A DNA stretch of 23,647 nucleotides from Thamnocephalis sphaerospora (Eukaryota > Zoopagomycota > Zoopagomycetes > Zoopagales > Sigmoideomycetaceae). The stretch covers positions 9,075 to 32,721 of the forward strand of contig KZ992545.1 of the NCBI GenBank assembly GCA_003614735.1, given 5' to 3'. Positions 1 through 11,040 of the stretch are shown here, in pieces. Position 1 is the stretch's first letter. The number at the start of each line of letters is the position of its first letter. The notes beneath the pieces are model-generated. The model had not been told where the DNA came from and ran no database searches. It was given only the letters and a program-made list of their open reading frames with translations. The position numbers and the translations under genes are program-made.

Positions 1-1669
1 CAACCGGTGCAATATCACCATGTGCGCAGCAATATGCATACCAGGTTTGCTTAGATCAGCTACGCGCTGTTCTGCAATGTCGCTGAAAAAGGCATGTTGT
101 TGCGTAAAGACCGCTTCGTTGCTGGCGCGGTAGACATCCATCTGCGCAAGCACCTTTAGCAATGCACCATCCACCGTCAGCGCATCCGCCGGAGACACTG
201 TGGCGCATGTGCTGCAAATCCGATGTAGCTCCGAAAAAAAGGAAAACTCCAGCTGGCGCGCAACAAGTTCATGCTGCTCTCCACTCTGCGAGTAGGAAAC
301 CGTTGCAGTGCGCGAAGCCTCCAGCACGCGTTGACGGCGGCGCGATTCATCGATAAACAGACGAAAAAGTACCGAAAATGCCGCCAGAGCTGTGGTACAG
401 CACATTAGCCAACTGCAGCGACCAACAATGACCCCAAAGACCCACGCCACCTACCTTTGGGTGCACTCGTCTGATCGGCCGCCAGCACGCGTAGCTGGTC
501 AAACAGCTGCTTCTGGTAGCTAGCAATGTTGCGCGTCGTGCTGCTCTTTTCAGCATTCAGTGCGTGCAACACAGTGCCAAAATCGGCGAGATGCTCCTGG
601 TGGAAGAGACCGCGTCGCAGTGTCTGATCGATGCTGTGTACCAGCTGCGATTGCGCCGCTGTACTGCGGGCGCCAGAGCCATCATCGCCGGCATGGACAG
701 CCTGTGCTCGCACGCTCAACAGCGACCTGAGCAGCTTTTCCGTCACAGTGATAAAGATCTACCAACGTTGACGCACACTTGTAAGCATCACGCCAACGAC
801 CATGCATGTGCACACCAACAAGTACCTTGCGCTGGTTCGTCTGGCTACGACACAGCTTTGAAAATTCACTCAAAGCCGTGGATGCGACGTAGGAAATGGA
901 ATCAAGCAGCATTGTCTCCTGGTGGCTCTTTGCAATCGACCAAGCTAACAACGCGTGCAGCGCGCAGTCTATCCATTGCTCCAGCGCCGGCTGAAACACG
1001 CGGTTGAAAGGTGCCTCCACGAGTAGTCGCAAGCAGGCTAGCACTACCTCCATCAGCGAGCATAGTGACGCACTGTTGCTCTCCTCTGCATCTGCAGCCG
1101 TCAAGCGATCATTAACGGCGCGCAATGCACCGCTTATCAGCGGTACTAGCGGTGTACGAACAGCCGCCAGTGCAGCGGCCCCGCTGGCCTTTTCAGGCGT
1201 ATCAGTGCCCGTCGCCACCTCCGTCGCATTGCCAGCGCCTCCAGTTGTTTGCCGTGTCTCGCAGAGCATCGCAAGCATAAACCGCCAGAATCCAACATGA
1301 TCGCAGGGGGTTCCTACGGTGCTACGGCGTCTATGAGCATTGTATGCGCTGTCTAGCACACCGTCAAACAGCTTACCTCGCGCCCCGTTTACCGGCAAAT
1401 CGCAGCATAGCCGTAGTACACCATTCTAGCAGGAATTCGCGGCGACGCGGAAAGACAAGCGTCGCGTCCGACCAAAGCCAGACCGCCACAGCCAGGCGCT
1501 CGTCGTAGCTATTGCCGGTAGACTTTAGCGCGCGCACCACCGCCTCGGTCGTGGTCAGTCCTGGCAGCGGCGGCGACGGCACTGACGCAGCCAAAGTTGT
1601 CGGCTGCACGTCCGTCATGGCCACCACGGATGGCTGGGGTGCTTCGGCTGTCATGGCGCCACTAGACAT
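1..1669 (-). CDS. URB2: URB2-like ribosome biogenesis protein, N-terminal half (partial)
   Basis: Nucleolar protein family (Urb2/Npa2) needed for early 60S ribosomal subunit assembly and 27S pre-rRNA processing. Four exons are seen: 1669-1377, 1321-826, 758-455 and 389 to the left edge, giving about 494 residues; the C-terminal part is outside the window. Introns are 55, 67 and 65 nt. Recognition rests on order and spacing of family blocks. An N-terminal block (DERLAVAVWLWSD, then PRRREFLLEWC) matches the Urb2 opening. A middle block (LRRGLFHQEHLADF) matches the human FRGGIFQPELL region. A helical FSVLFRLFIDES segment follows. The ATG at 1669 is the first in the open frame. The acceptor at 390 was chosen because the nearer CAG at 413 leads straight to a stop. 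The protein appears to be alpha-helical repeats with no catalytic motif. The match is from memory, not a search. Confidence 0.8.
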
Positions 1670-2187
1670 GCGTTCGAGAGGAGGCGTAGGAAGCGGACGG
1701 ATTCACGATGAGCTTGAACCTGTTTTTCTTTTTTTCTGGACACCTAGTCTAGAATTGCATTGATCTAGTTATGCACCACCATGCCCATCCCCAAAGACCA
1801 CCCGCCGATCTAGTCGACACGATGGGACGAGACGTAACGAATGGTTTCCTTTATCAATAAAAAGCGCTGTTGGTCGAGAACAGCCCGTACACCGCACACA
1901 CAGGTGAAAGAAAAGAGCAAGAACAAGGTGCAAAAGCCAGAAGAATGAAAGTAAGTGAATAGGAAGGACAAGAGCGCAGGAGAGCACCGGCCAGCACCAC
2001 ACGCACGCATGCACACACTCACAATAAAGCAACGCAACAACGGCAACAGCTACAGTGGCAGCAAAAGTATCGACACGCCAGCAAGGAAGGGGCGCCAGAC
2101 CATCGACCAGGGCCAATGGCGGCGGAAAGGGCGATCATGCAAAAGAAGGTTATGATGGGGCGTGAAATGATGATAAAGGGCAGCCTC
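1670..2187. other. intergenic: URB2 promoter side and PHD-gene 3' end
   Basis: This 518-base stretch lies between two minus-strand genes and should hold the URB2 promoter and the 3' UTR of the PHD gene. I see no TATA box on the minus strand and no convincing coding exon. AATAAA hexamers at 1856 and 2022 are on the plus strand, where no gene ends. Confidence 0.5.
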
Positions 2188-4244
2188 CTAGTCGTCTGTG
2201 TGTCGACTGAGGAAGGCAACGGCCGTGCGACGCACGCCTTCCAGCAGGCTGGCGTACGGAAAAGATTCGAGCTTTGTGTCCACCGGATCTGCAGATGCCG
2301 TCGACAGCAGAGACTCGATACCTTCTAGCAGCTGCAGATCAACAACACCCGGCAGCGAAGAGCTCGGTGACGTTGCACGGCTGTTGTTGGTCGACGGCGC
2401 GCCATCCTCGTGCATCGACTCTGGACTGGCCACCGTCGGGCTTGACTTTGTAAGCGTGCTCTCGCTGGAGAATGCACTCGCCAGCAGCATGGGCTCGGTG
2501 GGTGATGCAACGCTGGATGCAGGCGAAAAGCGTGCCGAGCGTGCACGTTCGCGGCGCAGGCTATCGTCGAGGTCCTGCTGCAGTCGACGCACATAGCCTT
2601 CGATCTGACGCGCACGCCGGCGCAAATCATCCAGCGACGTCCGTGTCGTCCAGACGCGCGGTCGATAGCTGGGCGTGTTATAGTGTCCCGAACCATGCGC
2701 GTCCGACGACTTTGTGGACGAGCCGCGATTGCCGCGGCGTCCCCGCTTGGGACTGGCCGTTACGCTGGCGTTAAAGTGTGCGTTGCCCAACACCGGCGTA
2801 GCGGCAACGGAAGTGGCCGCCGACGAAGACACGCTGGCGTCGCCGTTGGTCTCTGCTGCGGTATGCGTGCTATCACCAGGTCCCGCTGACTGCCGCCCAT
2901 TCTGCTGTGACCGCGCACTGGCGACAGCAGGCGTGGCCGTTGAGCCGGCCGACTGGCTGTCGTCACTAAGCTGGTCGGCGCTGACTCGCTTTTTCGGCCG
3001 CGTTTGGCCAGAGCCTGAAATCCAATGCGTCAGTCACGCCACGTGGCCTTGTGTCCCTATCCACCAGACTTACCTGTCTCGTCAGTGCTTGTCTCACCCT
3101 CTTCGCCCTCGGACGCACCGGCCTTGCGCTTTCGTCGGCCTGTGCTGCCGTTGCCAGCACGCGGTGACTCTTCGCTACCGCTGGCGGTGGCTGGTGGCGG
3201 CTCTGAGCTACGCGTGATGCTCCGCTCATCATCGGCCGACCGTTGCCGGCGCGAACGCCCGGTCGTGCCTGCACCGTTGGAGTTGGACCGCTTGGGCGCC
3301 GGCTCTGGCTCCCGTGACCGGCGGGAACGCGACGTCTGCGTGCTTGCGCCGTTGCTATTGGCCGATGCAACTGCGGCCCCCTTGCCGTTTGACTCGGCCG
3401 AGTTGCTATTGCCACCGCTCATCCGACGTGATCTGTTACGTGCACAGTGGGCCAGGGCGTTGTCAGCATCCTGGCGGGTTTTCACAGACAGCGTTTGCGT
3501 GCTCGTCTACGCACCTGGTACCGGTTCGCGTCGCCGTGTTTGCTAGCTCGCTGACCTCGGTGCTGTCAGCACGGTCTTGACACTCGGTGCACAGGTAAAA
3601 GTCGGGACAGGCTTCTTGTGAACGGATACCGACGCAGATGCCGTGTTGCCAGCAGAAGCAGCGGTCGCACTGGATCATCAACGTGCCGTCGTACACTATG
3701 CGATGGCAGTGGTGGGGATCGCAACGAGAGGTAGGCGGTGTTAGCGTACAAGTAGTAGCGGAGCGAGACGACAAGGGGAGTCAACGTGGAAAAGGGGAAT
3801 GGACTGTCCAAATGGCGGAGATTAACGCCCGTGGACTTGAGGTGGTGGTGATTGAAGCATGGGAACATCTCATTGGTGCATACATCCACGCCATTCGCAA
3901 ATGCGCGTCGTCAAGCGCAGGCCATTTGACGCGCGTGCGTGTGCGTGTATGCTGTTGCCGCTGCGCTGTGCCTCTGCGACGTACACCCGCGCACACTTAC
4001 AGTCATCGCCGCAAACACAGTTGATCACGTCGCTATCGCTGTCGCCGTCCTGCTGCCGTTCCAGTTCAGCCAGACGAGCGCTTGCCTCCATGCGCTCTGC
4101 GGCACTGGCCGAGGCAGCGCGACGCGAGCCGAGTCCACTGCCGGTAGCGCGGTTGCGTCGTCGTGTTTGGAGGGCTATGGATGCAGGCACAGTGTGAGCT
4201 ACCTTGCACGGCCCCAGCGCATATAAACACGCCAACGTACACAT
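2188..4244 (-). CDS. PHD-finger chromatin protein, Cti6-like
   Basis: Four exons: 4244-4001, 3695-3515, 3432-3074 and 3014-2188, giving about 536 residues. The first intron (305 nt) splits the PHD finger. Splicing restores a full C4HC3 set at about C76, C78, C91, C94, H99, C102, C117 and C120, with the LMIQCDRC core and W97, the position that usually lines the H3K4me3 pocket. A basic stretch (RRRNR) precedes the finger. Long Ser/Arg/Lys-rich low-complexity sequence follows. Near the C-terminus a helix (TSLDDLRRRARQIEGYVRRL) resembles the segment after the finger in fungal Cti6, a subunit of the Rpd3 histone deacetylase complex. The PHD call is firm and the Cti6 assignment is tentative. The start is uncertain: ATG 4244 gives the longest frame, ATG 4091 is an alternative, and a 5' UTR intron may exist upstream (donor at 4485). 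Confidence 0.78.
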
Positions 4245-5002
4245 TGCAAACTCGTGGTCAACAGACGGTCAGCCGCTGCTCCTTAGCAAACTGCAGCCAC
4301 TGCACGAGCGCGCAAGCGGCAAAGGTGAGCCTGACAATAGCTGCCCACCGTCTTTGACGAGCGGCTGGGACGGAATGCACGGCTGCACTGCGGATGCCGA
4401 CCAGCAAGGGCCAGGAGTGTAGTGGTCAGCATGGCTAGCAACATCACCGCTGCCACCGTCAGCATCAGAGGTAACCGTGACTTACCTGGAGCACAGCTGC
4501 AATGGTCTAGGTAGATTACGCAAAATAGACACTGCTACGCGTGCGCACACACCGCATACATAGAGCGGTGGGATCGGTGAGCGACCAACCCCGCAAGGCT
4601 CGCCACTTTGACCGCGCCATCGTACCTGCCTGTTCTTGCTAGCAATGTAGGTTGGGCAGGCGTAAGGCAAGCGAGCGTACGCGTACGCGTGCTGCAAAAC
4701 CAATGCACCGGTGGCGTTGAACAGACCACTGAGCCGTCAAGTGAAAAGAAAGCGGTGGCCAGCGGGTAACAGCGGTCGCTGGCGGACAGAGCGTATAGCG
4801 CACCCACTGCTACTGACACTAGCGTGAGCGAGCAGAGAAAGTGCCGGGACAGGCGTATGCAGTCAGGACCCCACAAACAACGAAGCGAAGGGAATGGCGA
4901 GAACAAAGACGAGGTAAAGGCAATAGTGATAGCAGTGCGAAAGCAAGAGCGAGTATGAACGAGGCGCGATAACAGTAACGAGAGCAGCTGAAGAGCGCCA
5001 GA

Positions 5003-5045
5003 GTAGTAGTAGCAGTAGCAGTAGTAGTAGTAGTAGTAGTAGCAG
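5003..5045. repeat. TAG/CAG trinucleotide microsatellite
   Basis: About 14 units of TAG with some CAG units lie in the intergenic region. The same TAG unit recurs inside the receptor gene at 15868-15882. Confidence 0.95.
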
Positions 5046-5156
5046 TCTGTAGCGGCGAAAGAGGAAGCGGAAAGGGCGAGCCGACGACGAACCGGCGGTA
5101 GGAGAAGAAAAGCGGGCGGCAGGAAGGTGACGGGCGTGTGGACAGCAAAGTAGGCG

Positions 5157-5186
5157 CACACACACACACAGAGAGAGAGAGAGAGA
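5157..5186. repeat. (CA)n-(GA)n compound dinucleotide repeat
   Basis: Seven CA units run directly into eight GA units in the non-coding region between the PHD gene and bL17. Confidence 0.95.
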
Positions 5187-5887
5187 AAAAGGGAGCCCCA
5201 CTCGCTCCCCTTGCTTCCCCACCGCCTCGCTACGCAGTACTCGCACGATAGCTGGCGGAGCGAGTACCCGCGGTGCTGCGCTAGTCTACTTGGTTGCGCT
5301 CCGGTCCGCCAGTGGCATGAGCACGCGTGCGCATGTGTGGGCGTATGCGAGACACGAAGGCTACCGAGGCGGGAATGTGCTAGAGTGGAATGCGCGCCGT
5401 GCACTTGCCGTCCGCCGTAGGAACGCGCTCCTGGCTAGTTTGCTCGCGCCTGCTCATGCTTCTACCTGTATTTTGCTTGCCACAGCGCTTTGGCTCGGAA
5501 CAGGCCAGCGGAGCGCGTGTTTTGCGTTGATACGGCGAAACCCATGCGGCCTGCCGGTCGCGGTTGGGCAGACACTGCATCGCAGCCGGCAATGCAAAAG
5601 CGGTCCTGTCTGTGCTGGCGCTGCGCAGGCTGCTGGAACGCAGACGTCGATGATACGGCAACGCCGCAGGCGCTGTAGCCTGCGCTAGGGCGATGGCGGG
5701 CAACGACGGCACGACCACCTTGTTGAACTGGGGTGAACCAATGAGAAGGCGCAGTTTCTTTCACCCGTCGCGTTGTTATCGCTTCTCCTTGCTCACGGAT
5801 CCGCCACGCGCGTGAATCCGTCCCTTTCCGCGAGTGGCTCGGCTGTCTTGTCTCCTCCTGCACGATCACTCGGCCTGCGTCGCCACC

Positions 5888-6668
5888 ATGCACCACGGCA
5901 AGCATTACCGCCGGTTCAACCGGTCCAGCAGCCATCGGCAGCATATGCTGCGCAATCTGGCCACATCGCTTATTCGCTATGGACGGATTCGCACCACCCT
6001 TCCCAAGGCCAAGGAGCTGCGGCCGATTGCAGACAAGGTAGGCATGAATAGACGACGCGCTGGCCGTGACGTAATGGGACGAGCGCTAATGGCCGGCCGG
6101 GTAGATGATCACGCTTGGCAAGCGCGGCACGCCCCACGCCTACACGCAGATCAAGGCATACCTGCGGGTAAGGGGCGGTGACGGTGGCGGCAGTGGTGGC
6201 GATAGACACGCCGCAGATGCACGGTGCAGTGGCTCAATGGATCGGCGCCGTATGTAGGAGCATCCGATTGTGGTGCCGCGACTGGGAGAGCTGGCCAAAC
6301 ATTTTAGCGAGCGGCCCGGCGGTTACACGCGCGTGCTCAAGGCTGGCTTCCGGCAGGGCGACCGCGCTCCCATGGCCTACATTGAGCTGGTGGGCGCATG
6401 TGGCGAAGGCGATCTGCGCTACCGCACGCTGCTAAAGGCCGAGGCCGGTCGGCGGTTGGCTGGTGAATCAGAGGCGGTGCCACTTGCCGGCGACCATGCG
6501 ACGCATCCGGGTCGCCAGTCCCGGCAGGATCTCGCAGTGAAGCGCACGGAAAAGCTGCGGCAGCGTGTGCTGCGTGCCCAGCACATGTCCGAGGGCGACT
6601 GGGAGGAGGCGCTGGTGACGGAAATGGCGCACCTTAAAATCCGCCGCGAGCAGCAGGCGTCAGCCTGA
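5888..6668 (+). CDS. mitochondrial large-subunit ribosomal protein bL17m
   Basis: Bacterial-type L17 of the mitochondrial ribosome (yeast Mrpl8). Exons are 5888-6037, 6105-6167 and 6258-6668, with introns of 67 and 90 nt, both phase 0; the product is 207 residues. The N-terminus ([18 protein letters not shown], then [10 protein letters not shown]) and the later block ([20 protein letters not shown]) are the family signatures in the expected order. The ATG at 5888 has the good context CCACC and begins exactly where bacterial L17 begins. A C-terminal extension of roughly 90 residues is charged and probably helical, as in other fungal mitochondrial L17 proteins. No cleavable presequence is obvious. 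It converges on POP1, whose stop lies 139 bases downstream. Confidence 0.95.
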
Positions 6669-6807
6669 GCAACGATGGCATGGGATGCGACAGGAGGGGT
6701 GCCATTCTCTGCGATACACGCCTGGCTAGCTTGGGCAGCCGTTCTGGCCCGCTGCAGAGCGGCATGGCCACCCTGCACTGTTCCAGCACAAACAAATGCA
6801 TCTTTAT

Positions 6808-9800
6808 CTAGTCGATAATTTCCAGGTGTGCCGGCCGACATGTAAAACTGTGGGTTTCGCGCACCAGCACAAGATGTGGGAAGCGTCGCGCGTCGCTGTG
6901 CGTAGTGACAGGTTGGCGTTAGAGCAGAGATGCTTGGGATTTGATTGAGATTCAACTTACCGTGCAGCATCACGGAAATACGGAATGAGCCGATCAGCGG
7001 CACAGCATCCAATGGCAGCACCACGGCCTTGGCTAAGGGAAAACTGTCCAGTGGTCACATAGCCAATAATCGCACTGGCCTCGGGCAGAGCGGCATCCTG
7101 TAAAGTTGCCTGTACAATGCAGCATTGCCACTTGTAGCACGAGATATGACGTTTTCCGCGCGCGCATACCCTCACCTCATCAGCGTCCCGAGCTAGACGG
7201 CGTTGGCGGCCATTTGAGGGACGGCGCGAAGCATGCGACAGAGTGTCGGCCGTACTGGCATAACGTGCTGCGTCTAGCGCATAGATGATGGCGCAGCGAC
7301 TAACAACGCCGCGATCGTGCATGCGTATGCGCACGCGCACCAGCGATAATGCACCTGGCATGGCAACGACGTGGGTGTATGCGTCGGCAGCAAGTGCCTG
7401 TCGGACCATGCTCGCAGGCAGTACATAGGTAGGTAGTGTCGAGCTATCAGCGTCTGCGTTCAGTGATGCGAACGCCGGCTCAAACGGTGCAGGGACCTGC
7501 AGCTTGGTGTAATTGGGCCGTTTTGCAGGCGGACGGCGCTCGTGTCTCTCTGCAGCCACGCTAGCTTCTTTGGCCGACCAGCAAGCGTAGGCCTTGGTGC
7601 CCGGGTAGTCGTAAGGGAAGCAGGGCAGTCCTGCCTCCAAGTGATGGCCGCGACACTCGCGCAGGCCACCTACGCGAATGCCCGCAAAGACCAGCGACTT
7701 CCAGAATGCATTACCCCAGCCAGCAGGCAGAATCAGACGCCAGCCGTACTCGAGCTCGCGCGCAATCTGCGTCTTATTTGCGCCTACAGATCCGCTGCCA
7801 CGCTGCACTAGGAGTATAGGGATGCGTGCGTCTGCAGCAGTAGGTGCAAGTGGCTCACCCGGAACAAGCAGCTAAACATCATGGCCCAGCGACACTTAGA
7901 CGTTTGCACAAGGCTGCACGCGCGTTTCTGCACTACTTACTGCTTGTCGCCGCCGGTTTAGATTTTTCTCCGGTATCATATTCTGCTGAATCTGAACGCG
8001 TGTCTCTTCACACCAGATCTTGGACACGGCCACATTGTCCGGCCAGTTGGTAAGGTGCGCTTGAAGTTCATTTATATCGCCCAGATCAGACTCGGTGCCA
8101 CGCGAAGGGCGCGGCGGAAAGCTAAGTCGCGGGTCGTGCACATCCAGTCCGAGAATGACGCCAGGCGGCAGTGAAGCGGTGCTGTGTATGCCATTCAGCA
8201 GACTCCACAGCTACGTATACGTCGCATGCCGCATGGATTAGAGCGAGTGCAGAGATGGCGCAATGCTCGAATCAGCTTGTAAACGCACCTTTAGTGCCTG
8301 CGCATTAGAGGTATCGTCGGAACATGGCTTCAGTACCGAGTACAGAAGGTTGTGGGCACGCGGTCCGATAAAGTCAAAAACGAGTAGCTTTTGCCGTAAA
8401 TCACGCACAGAAATTGCTGCGGTGGTCGGACCAACGTAGTCTGGCTGTACAGCTGCTTCACGCAGCATTACTAATGCCTCGTCAAATGCAGCCGGGTGAA
8501 ACCAAAGCCAGAGACACCGCACTGGATCATCTGTGCCAGCTGTAGCTGCTGTCGTGCCGTCAACCGGTTGCCAGTGAGCCATCGCGGGTGCAATGGCGTT
8601 TGCGGGGAAACAGCCAGGATGGTAGAACATGCTACTGCACTGGCGCGTGCCGCTGATGAAACTATTTGTGTTCCAGGGTAAGCCATGAGACAGCGGCTAG
8701 TATCGGCACGCCACTTACCGGGTGCTTGCCGGTCCGGGCAGGTTGGGCGCCGTAACGGCCCGCAAAAGCCGCATTAGCGCCTGCTGCGGTCCGCTTAACT
8801 CGATGCAGCCGTGATACGACGCATCGTGCATCATTGCAATATGCGAGCCGGAGCGATATGCAGAACGAGCGCCCTTCTCGTTAGGATGCTCTGCCTATGG
8901 CGCCCGGAAGGCCATTAGCATGACCGTTTGCAAATCTGCCGTGTCCCGACCGCGTACCAGTCGGTAGCCCCATATGTCCGTCATTTTCATGCGCTTTGTG
9001 TGCCAAATGTGTGTTTCCAGCCATAGCTTTTCCTCTGCCATACCATTGCAAACGTGAAATGGTGCGTCAGCCGATGCATCTGCTTCTGTATTTAGCAGCA
9101 TCTGACACCCACCCTGCCGCCGCCTGTACTCTGCGGCGATAGCACCTGGGCGTCTCCGTGCCCGTCGGCTCTGTTGATGTTTCGCCATTCCTGCCTGCAC
9201 CGTAGGATTCTCCATCTGCCCAAATTGTTTCAGCATCGAGACAATGCATGGAACACACGCACTGACGCCTGGCACTTGCCTCGCGCAGTGCTTTGCCGCG
9301 AACACGAGCTGGCAAGCGCTTTGGATTGTGACTAGCAGCGCGTCGCCGCAGATGACGCGGCAGTGTTTGAAAGACGCGCTTGTTTGCGGCAAGTCTGGTC
9401 GAGCAAGGGTTAGTTTGCCGGTATGTACGTGATCATCCAAAGTCAGTATACCTACTTTGCCGTCTTCATCGCATTACGCATCGCCTGGATCTCAAAGGCG
9501 CGCGCCTACATAGTGCGTAGATGCAGCTTGCGTTAAAGTGCATGCGCCACAGCATCGACCACAGCCACTTGCCTCGGCGAAATTCTCCACGTCGATGGTG
9601 CGTTCTCCTAGACTACCTATGCGCGGCCATGACCTAAGTATGCATTCACTCTTGCGCGTGCCTGTACATGCTACCTGTAATCGTGCTCGCCAGATCTATG
9701 GTGCGAGACTGCGCGTTTCGCACTTGCAGGCAAATGACATTGTCAGACGGCACCGTCTGGGCTGCGCCTCGCGTACGACTGCAACACTCACTGCGTTTCT

Positions 9801-9879
9801 TTTCGCGACCTGTAAGGGGCGTCGCTTGCGACGTGTCCCTTGCGGTACGCTTACCACGTTGTCCAACCGTCGTCTCCAT
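6808..9879 (-). CDS. POP1: POP1, largest protein of RNase P and RNase MRP
   Basis: Scaffold protein of the RNase P (tRNA 5' processing) and RNase MRP (rRNA processing) ribonucleoproteins. Eleven exons: 9879-9675, 9607-9573, 9505-9456, 9394-9280, 9215-8958, 8894-8719, 8661-8289, 8210-7941, 7871-7176, 7109-6961 and 6895-6808; about 804 residues (yeast Pop1 875). Splicing recovers the family blocks in order: [83 protein letters not shown], the POPLD block [16 protein letters not shown] with RVGGLRE, and a final [15 protein letters not shown] segment. Two introns (9572-9506 and 9279-9216) need GC donors. Exon 1 also contains an optional 45-nt in-frame intron-like stretch after the ninth codon, so the exact N-terminus is less certain than the rest. 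Confidence 0.95.
9216..9279 (-). other. GC-AG intron in POP1 (intron 4)
   Basis: The donor is again GAG followed by GCAAGT; the acceptor is GGGCAG. Length 64 nt, phase 0. The join links [12 protein letters not shown] to a Met-rich linker and the conserved RRARRRPG block. The only GT donor in the right phase would leave a 43-nt intron, shorter than any other here. Confidence 0.75.
9506..9572 (-). other. GC-AG intron in POP1 (intron 2)
   Basis: The exon ends GCCGAG and the intron begins GCAAGT; the acceptor is TATGTAG. Length 67 nt, phase 0. Only this join gives the conserved FAEARAFEI run. Using the nearby GT puts a stop in the next exon. Confidence 0.85.
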
Positions 9880-11040
9880 GTTGTTTGAAAGAGGTCGTAT
9901 GCGGTGTTCTGTAGTTTGTTTTTGCCCTTCTGGTTCTCGGTATTGACTCGAGTCGATGTGCTCTCGAGATAGAGTAGACGTGTTTGATCCAACTGTTATT
10001 TATGCCTCAGTTACTTGATAATCAAGCATTTCCGCTTTCGTGGCAGACGTTGTTTCTAATGTCTTACTATAGTCATACGACACTAAGGCAGCTGGGCGCT
10101 GACGCAACGTTTGACGTTGGCAGTGCGCAGACCATGGCTGTAATACGAACCAACTGGCCACCGTGTCGCGTATCCCTACGGCCACTCGACGCTAGCCATC
10201 GTCGTACACTGCTGTTTGAGAATCCCAAGACTACCAGTGTCGCTTGTCTATATGGAGCAGCACTCTAGCACATTGGGTCGGCAAAGCACGAGCAAAATCA
10301 AGCCAGGTTAGTCGAGTGCGCACAGCCCCGCTTGTATAACTACGAGCGAGTTGATGCATCCGCTGCGTTGCTTCTGTCTGTCCACACATACATATACATG
10401 CGCACGCATGCTCACGTATCCCACACGCTCACGTACCCTCACACATTCGGACTCGCGCTGGACGTTATCCTCTCGTTCGCGACTTTGCGCCTACGGCCAG
10501 CGCGTATCCTGCTCATACCACGCCCATCCTTGCTTTGCCACACAATAGACGCCGATAACGCCACGTTCCCGCTCGTCATCGCGACGATATCTTCCTGTCC
10601 GCTACTTGCATGTCACACTCGCATCACAAAGCAACGTCCTCTCATCATCCTAGACCAAGCATCACACCCACACCATCTCATCTCACGCCCTTGTCTGCAG
10701 TCGATCGGTATACTGGTCCACGTCTTGGTCCAATTGCATCGACGTTGACTGCCGGTCATTACATGCGCACAAAGTTTATGTCTTGCTGCCACAGCCCTCC
10801 TCCATCCCCACACATAGGTAGGTCTACCGCGCATCTTGGCTGTACTTAGCCACGCTATGTTGACCCCTTCACAATCCAGAAGAAATGACACGCAATCCAC
10901 TAGAAAAGTGCTATCTGTGTAGAGCACGATTTGGCACCACCACCAAGCGAGATTGCCATGAACACCCATCCACGAAAAAGACCAACGACGATTACTGCGT
11001 ATCCGGGGACGAAAATGGTGCGTAGGCCCGCGGCGATACA
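9880..11040. other. divergent intergenic region, POP1 / kinase
   Basis: About 1.2 kb without a supported gene. A 10-bp palindrome (GACTCGAGTC) lies at 9945-9954. The plus strand is CA- and pyrimidine-rich at about 10370-10850, like the leader ahead of OPI1. An 88-codon open frame (10002-10268) has no family features I recognise. A short upstream ORF (11015-11083) overlaps the kinase start out of frame. Confidence 0.45.

Larger units (their letters stand above)
4245..5887. other. divergent intergenic region, PHD gene / bL17
   Basis: No supported gene lies in these 1.6 kb. It holds a TAG/CAG trinucleotide repeat (5003-5045), a (CA)n-(GA)n tract (5157-5186), and a long purine-rich plus strand (about 4860-5200). 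The minus strand is therefore pyrimidine-rich ahead of the PHD gene, as is also seen ahead of OPI1. A consensus minus-strand donor (CAG then GTAAGT) begins at 4485, with no ATG in an open frame before it, so it may mark a 5' UTR intron. Confidence 0.5.

Noticed and set aside
390-413. Alternative acceptor at 413 for the third URB2 intron
   Set aside because: It leads to an in-frame TAA after two codons. The acceptor at 390 keeps a long conserved frame.
1856-2027. Two plus-strand AATAAA hexamers
   Set aside because: No plus-strand gene ends nearby, so they are probably chance.
4535-5404. 289-codon open frame on the minus strand
   Set aside because: It runs through the TAG and CA/GA repeats, giving poly-Tyr and Ser/Leu-rich low complexity. 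No family motif is seen, and it fits a pyrimidine-rich leader better than a protein.
5462-5944. 160-codon frame on the minus strand overlapping the bL17 start
   Set aside because: No recognisable domain, and it lies antisense to a firmly identified gene.
9945-9954. GACTCGAGTC palindrome, possibly a bZIP or Gcn4-like site
   Set aside because: A single 10-bp palindrome is too weak to claim as a site.
10002-10268. 88-codon plus-strand frame between POP1 and the kinase
   Set aside because: No known motif, no clear promoter or codon bias. It may be chance; kept only as a note in the intergenic entry.
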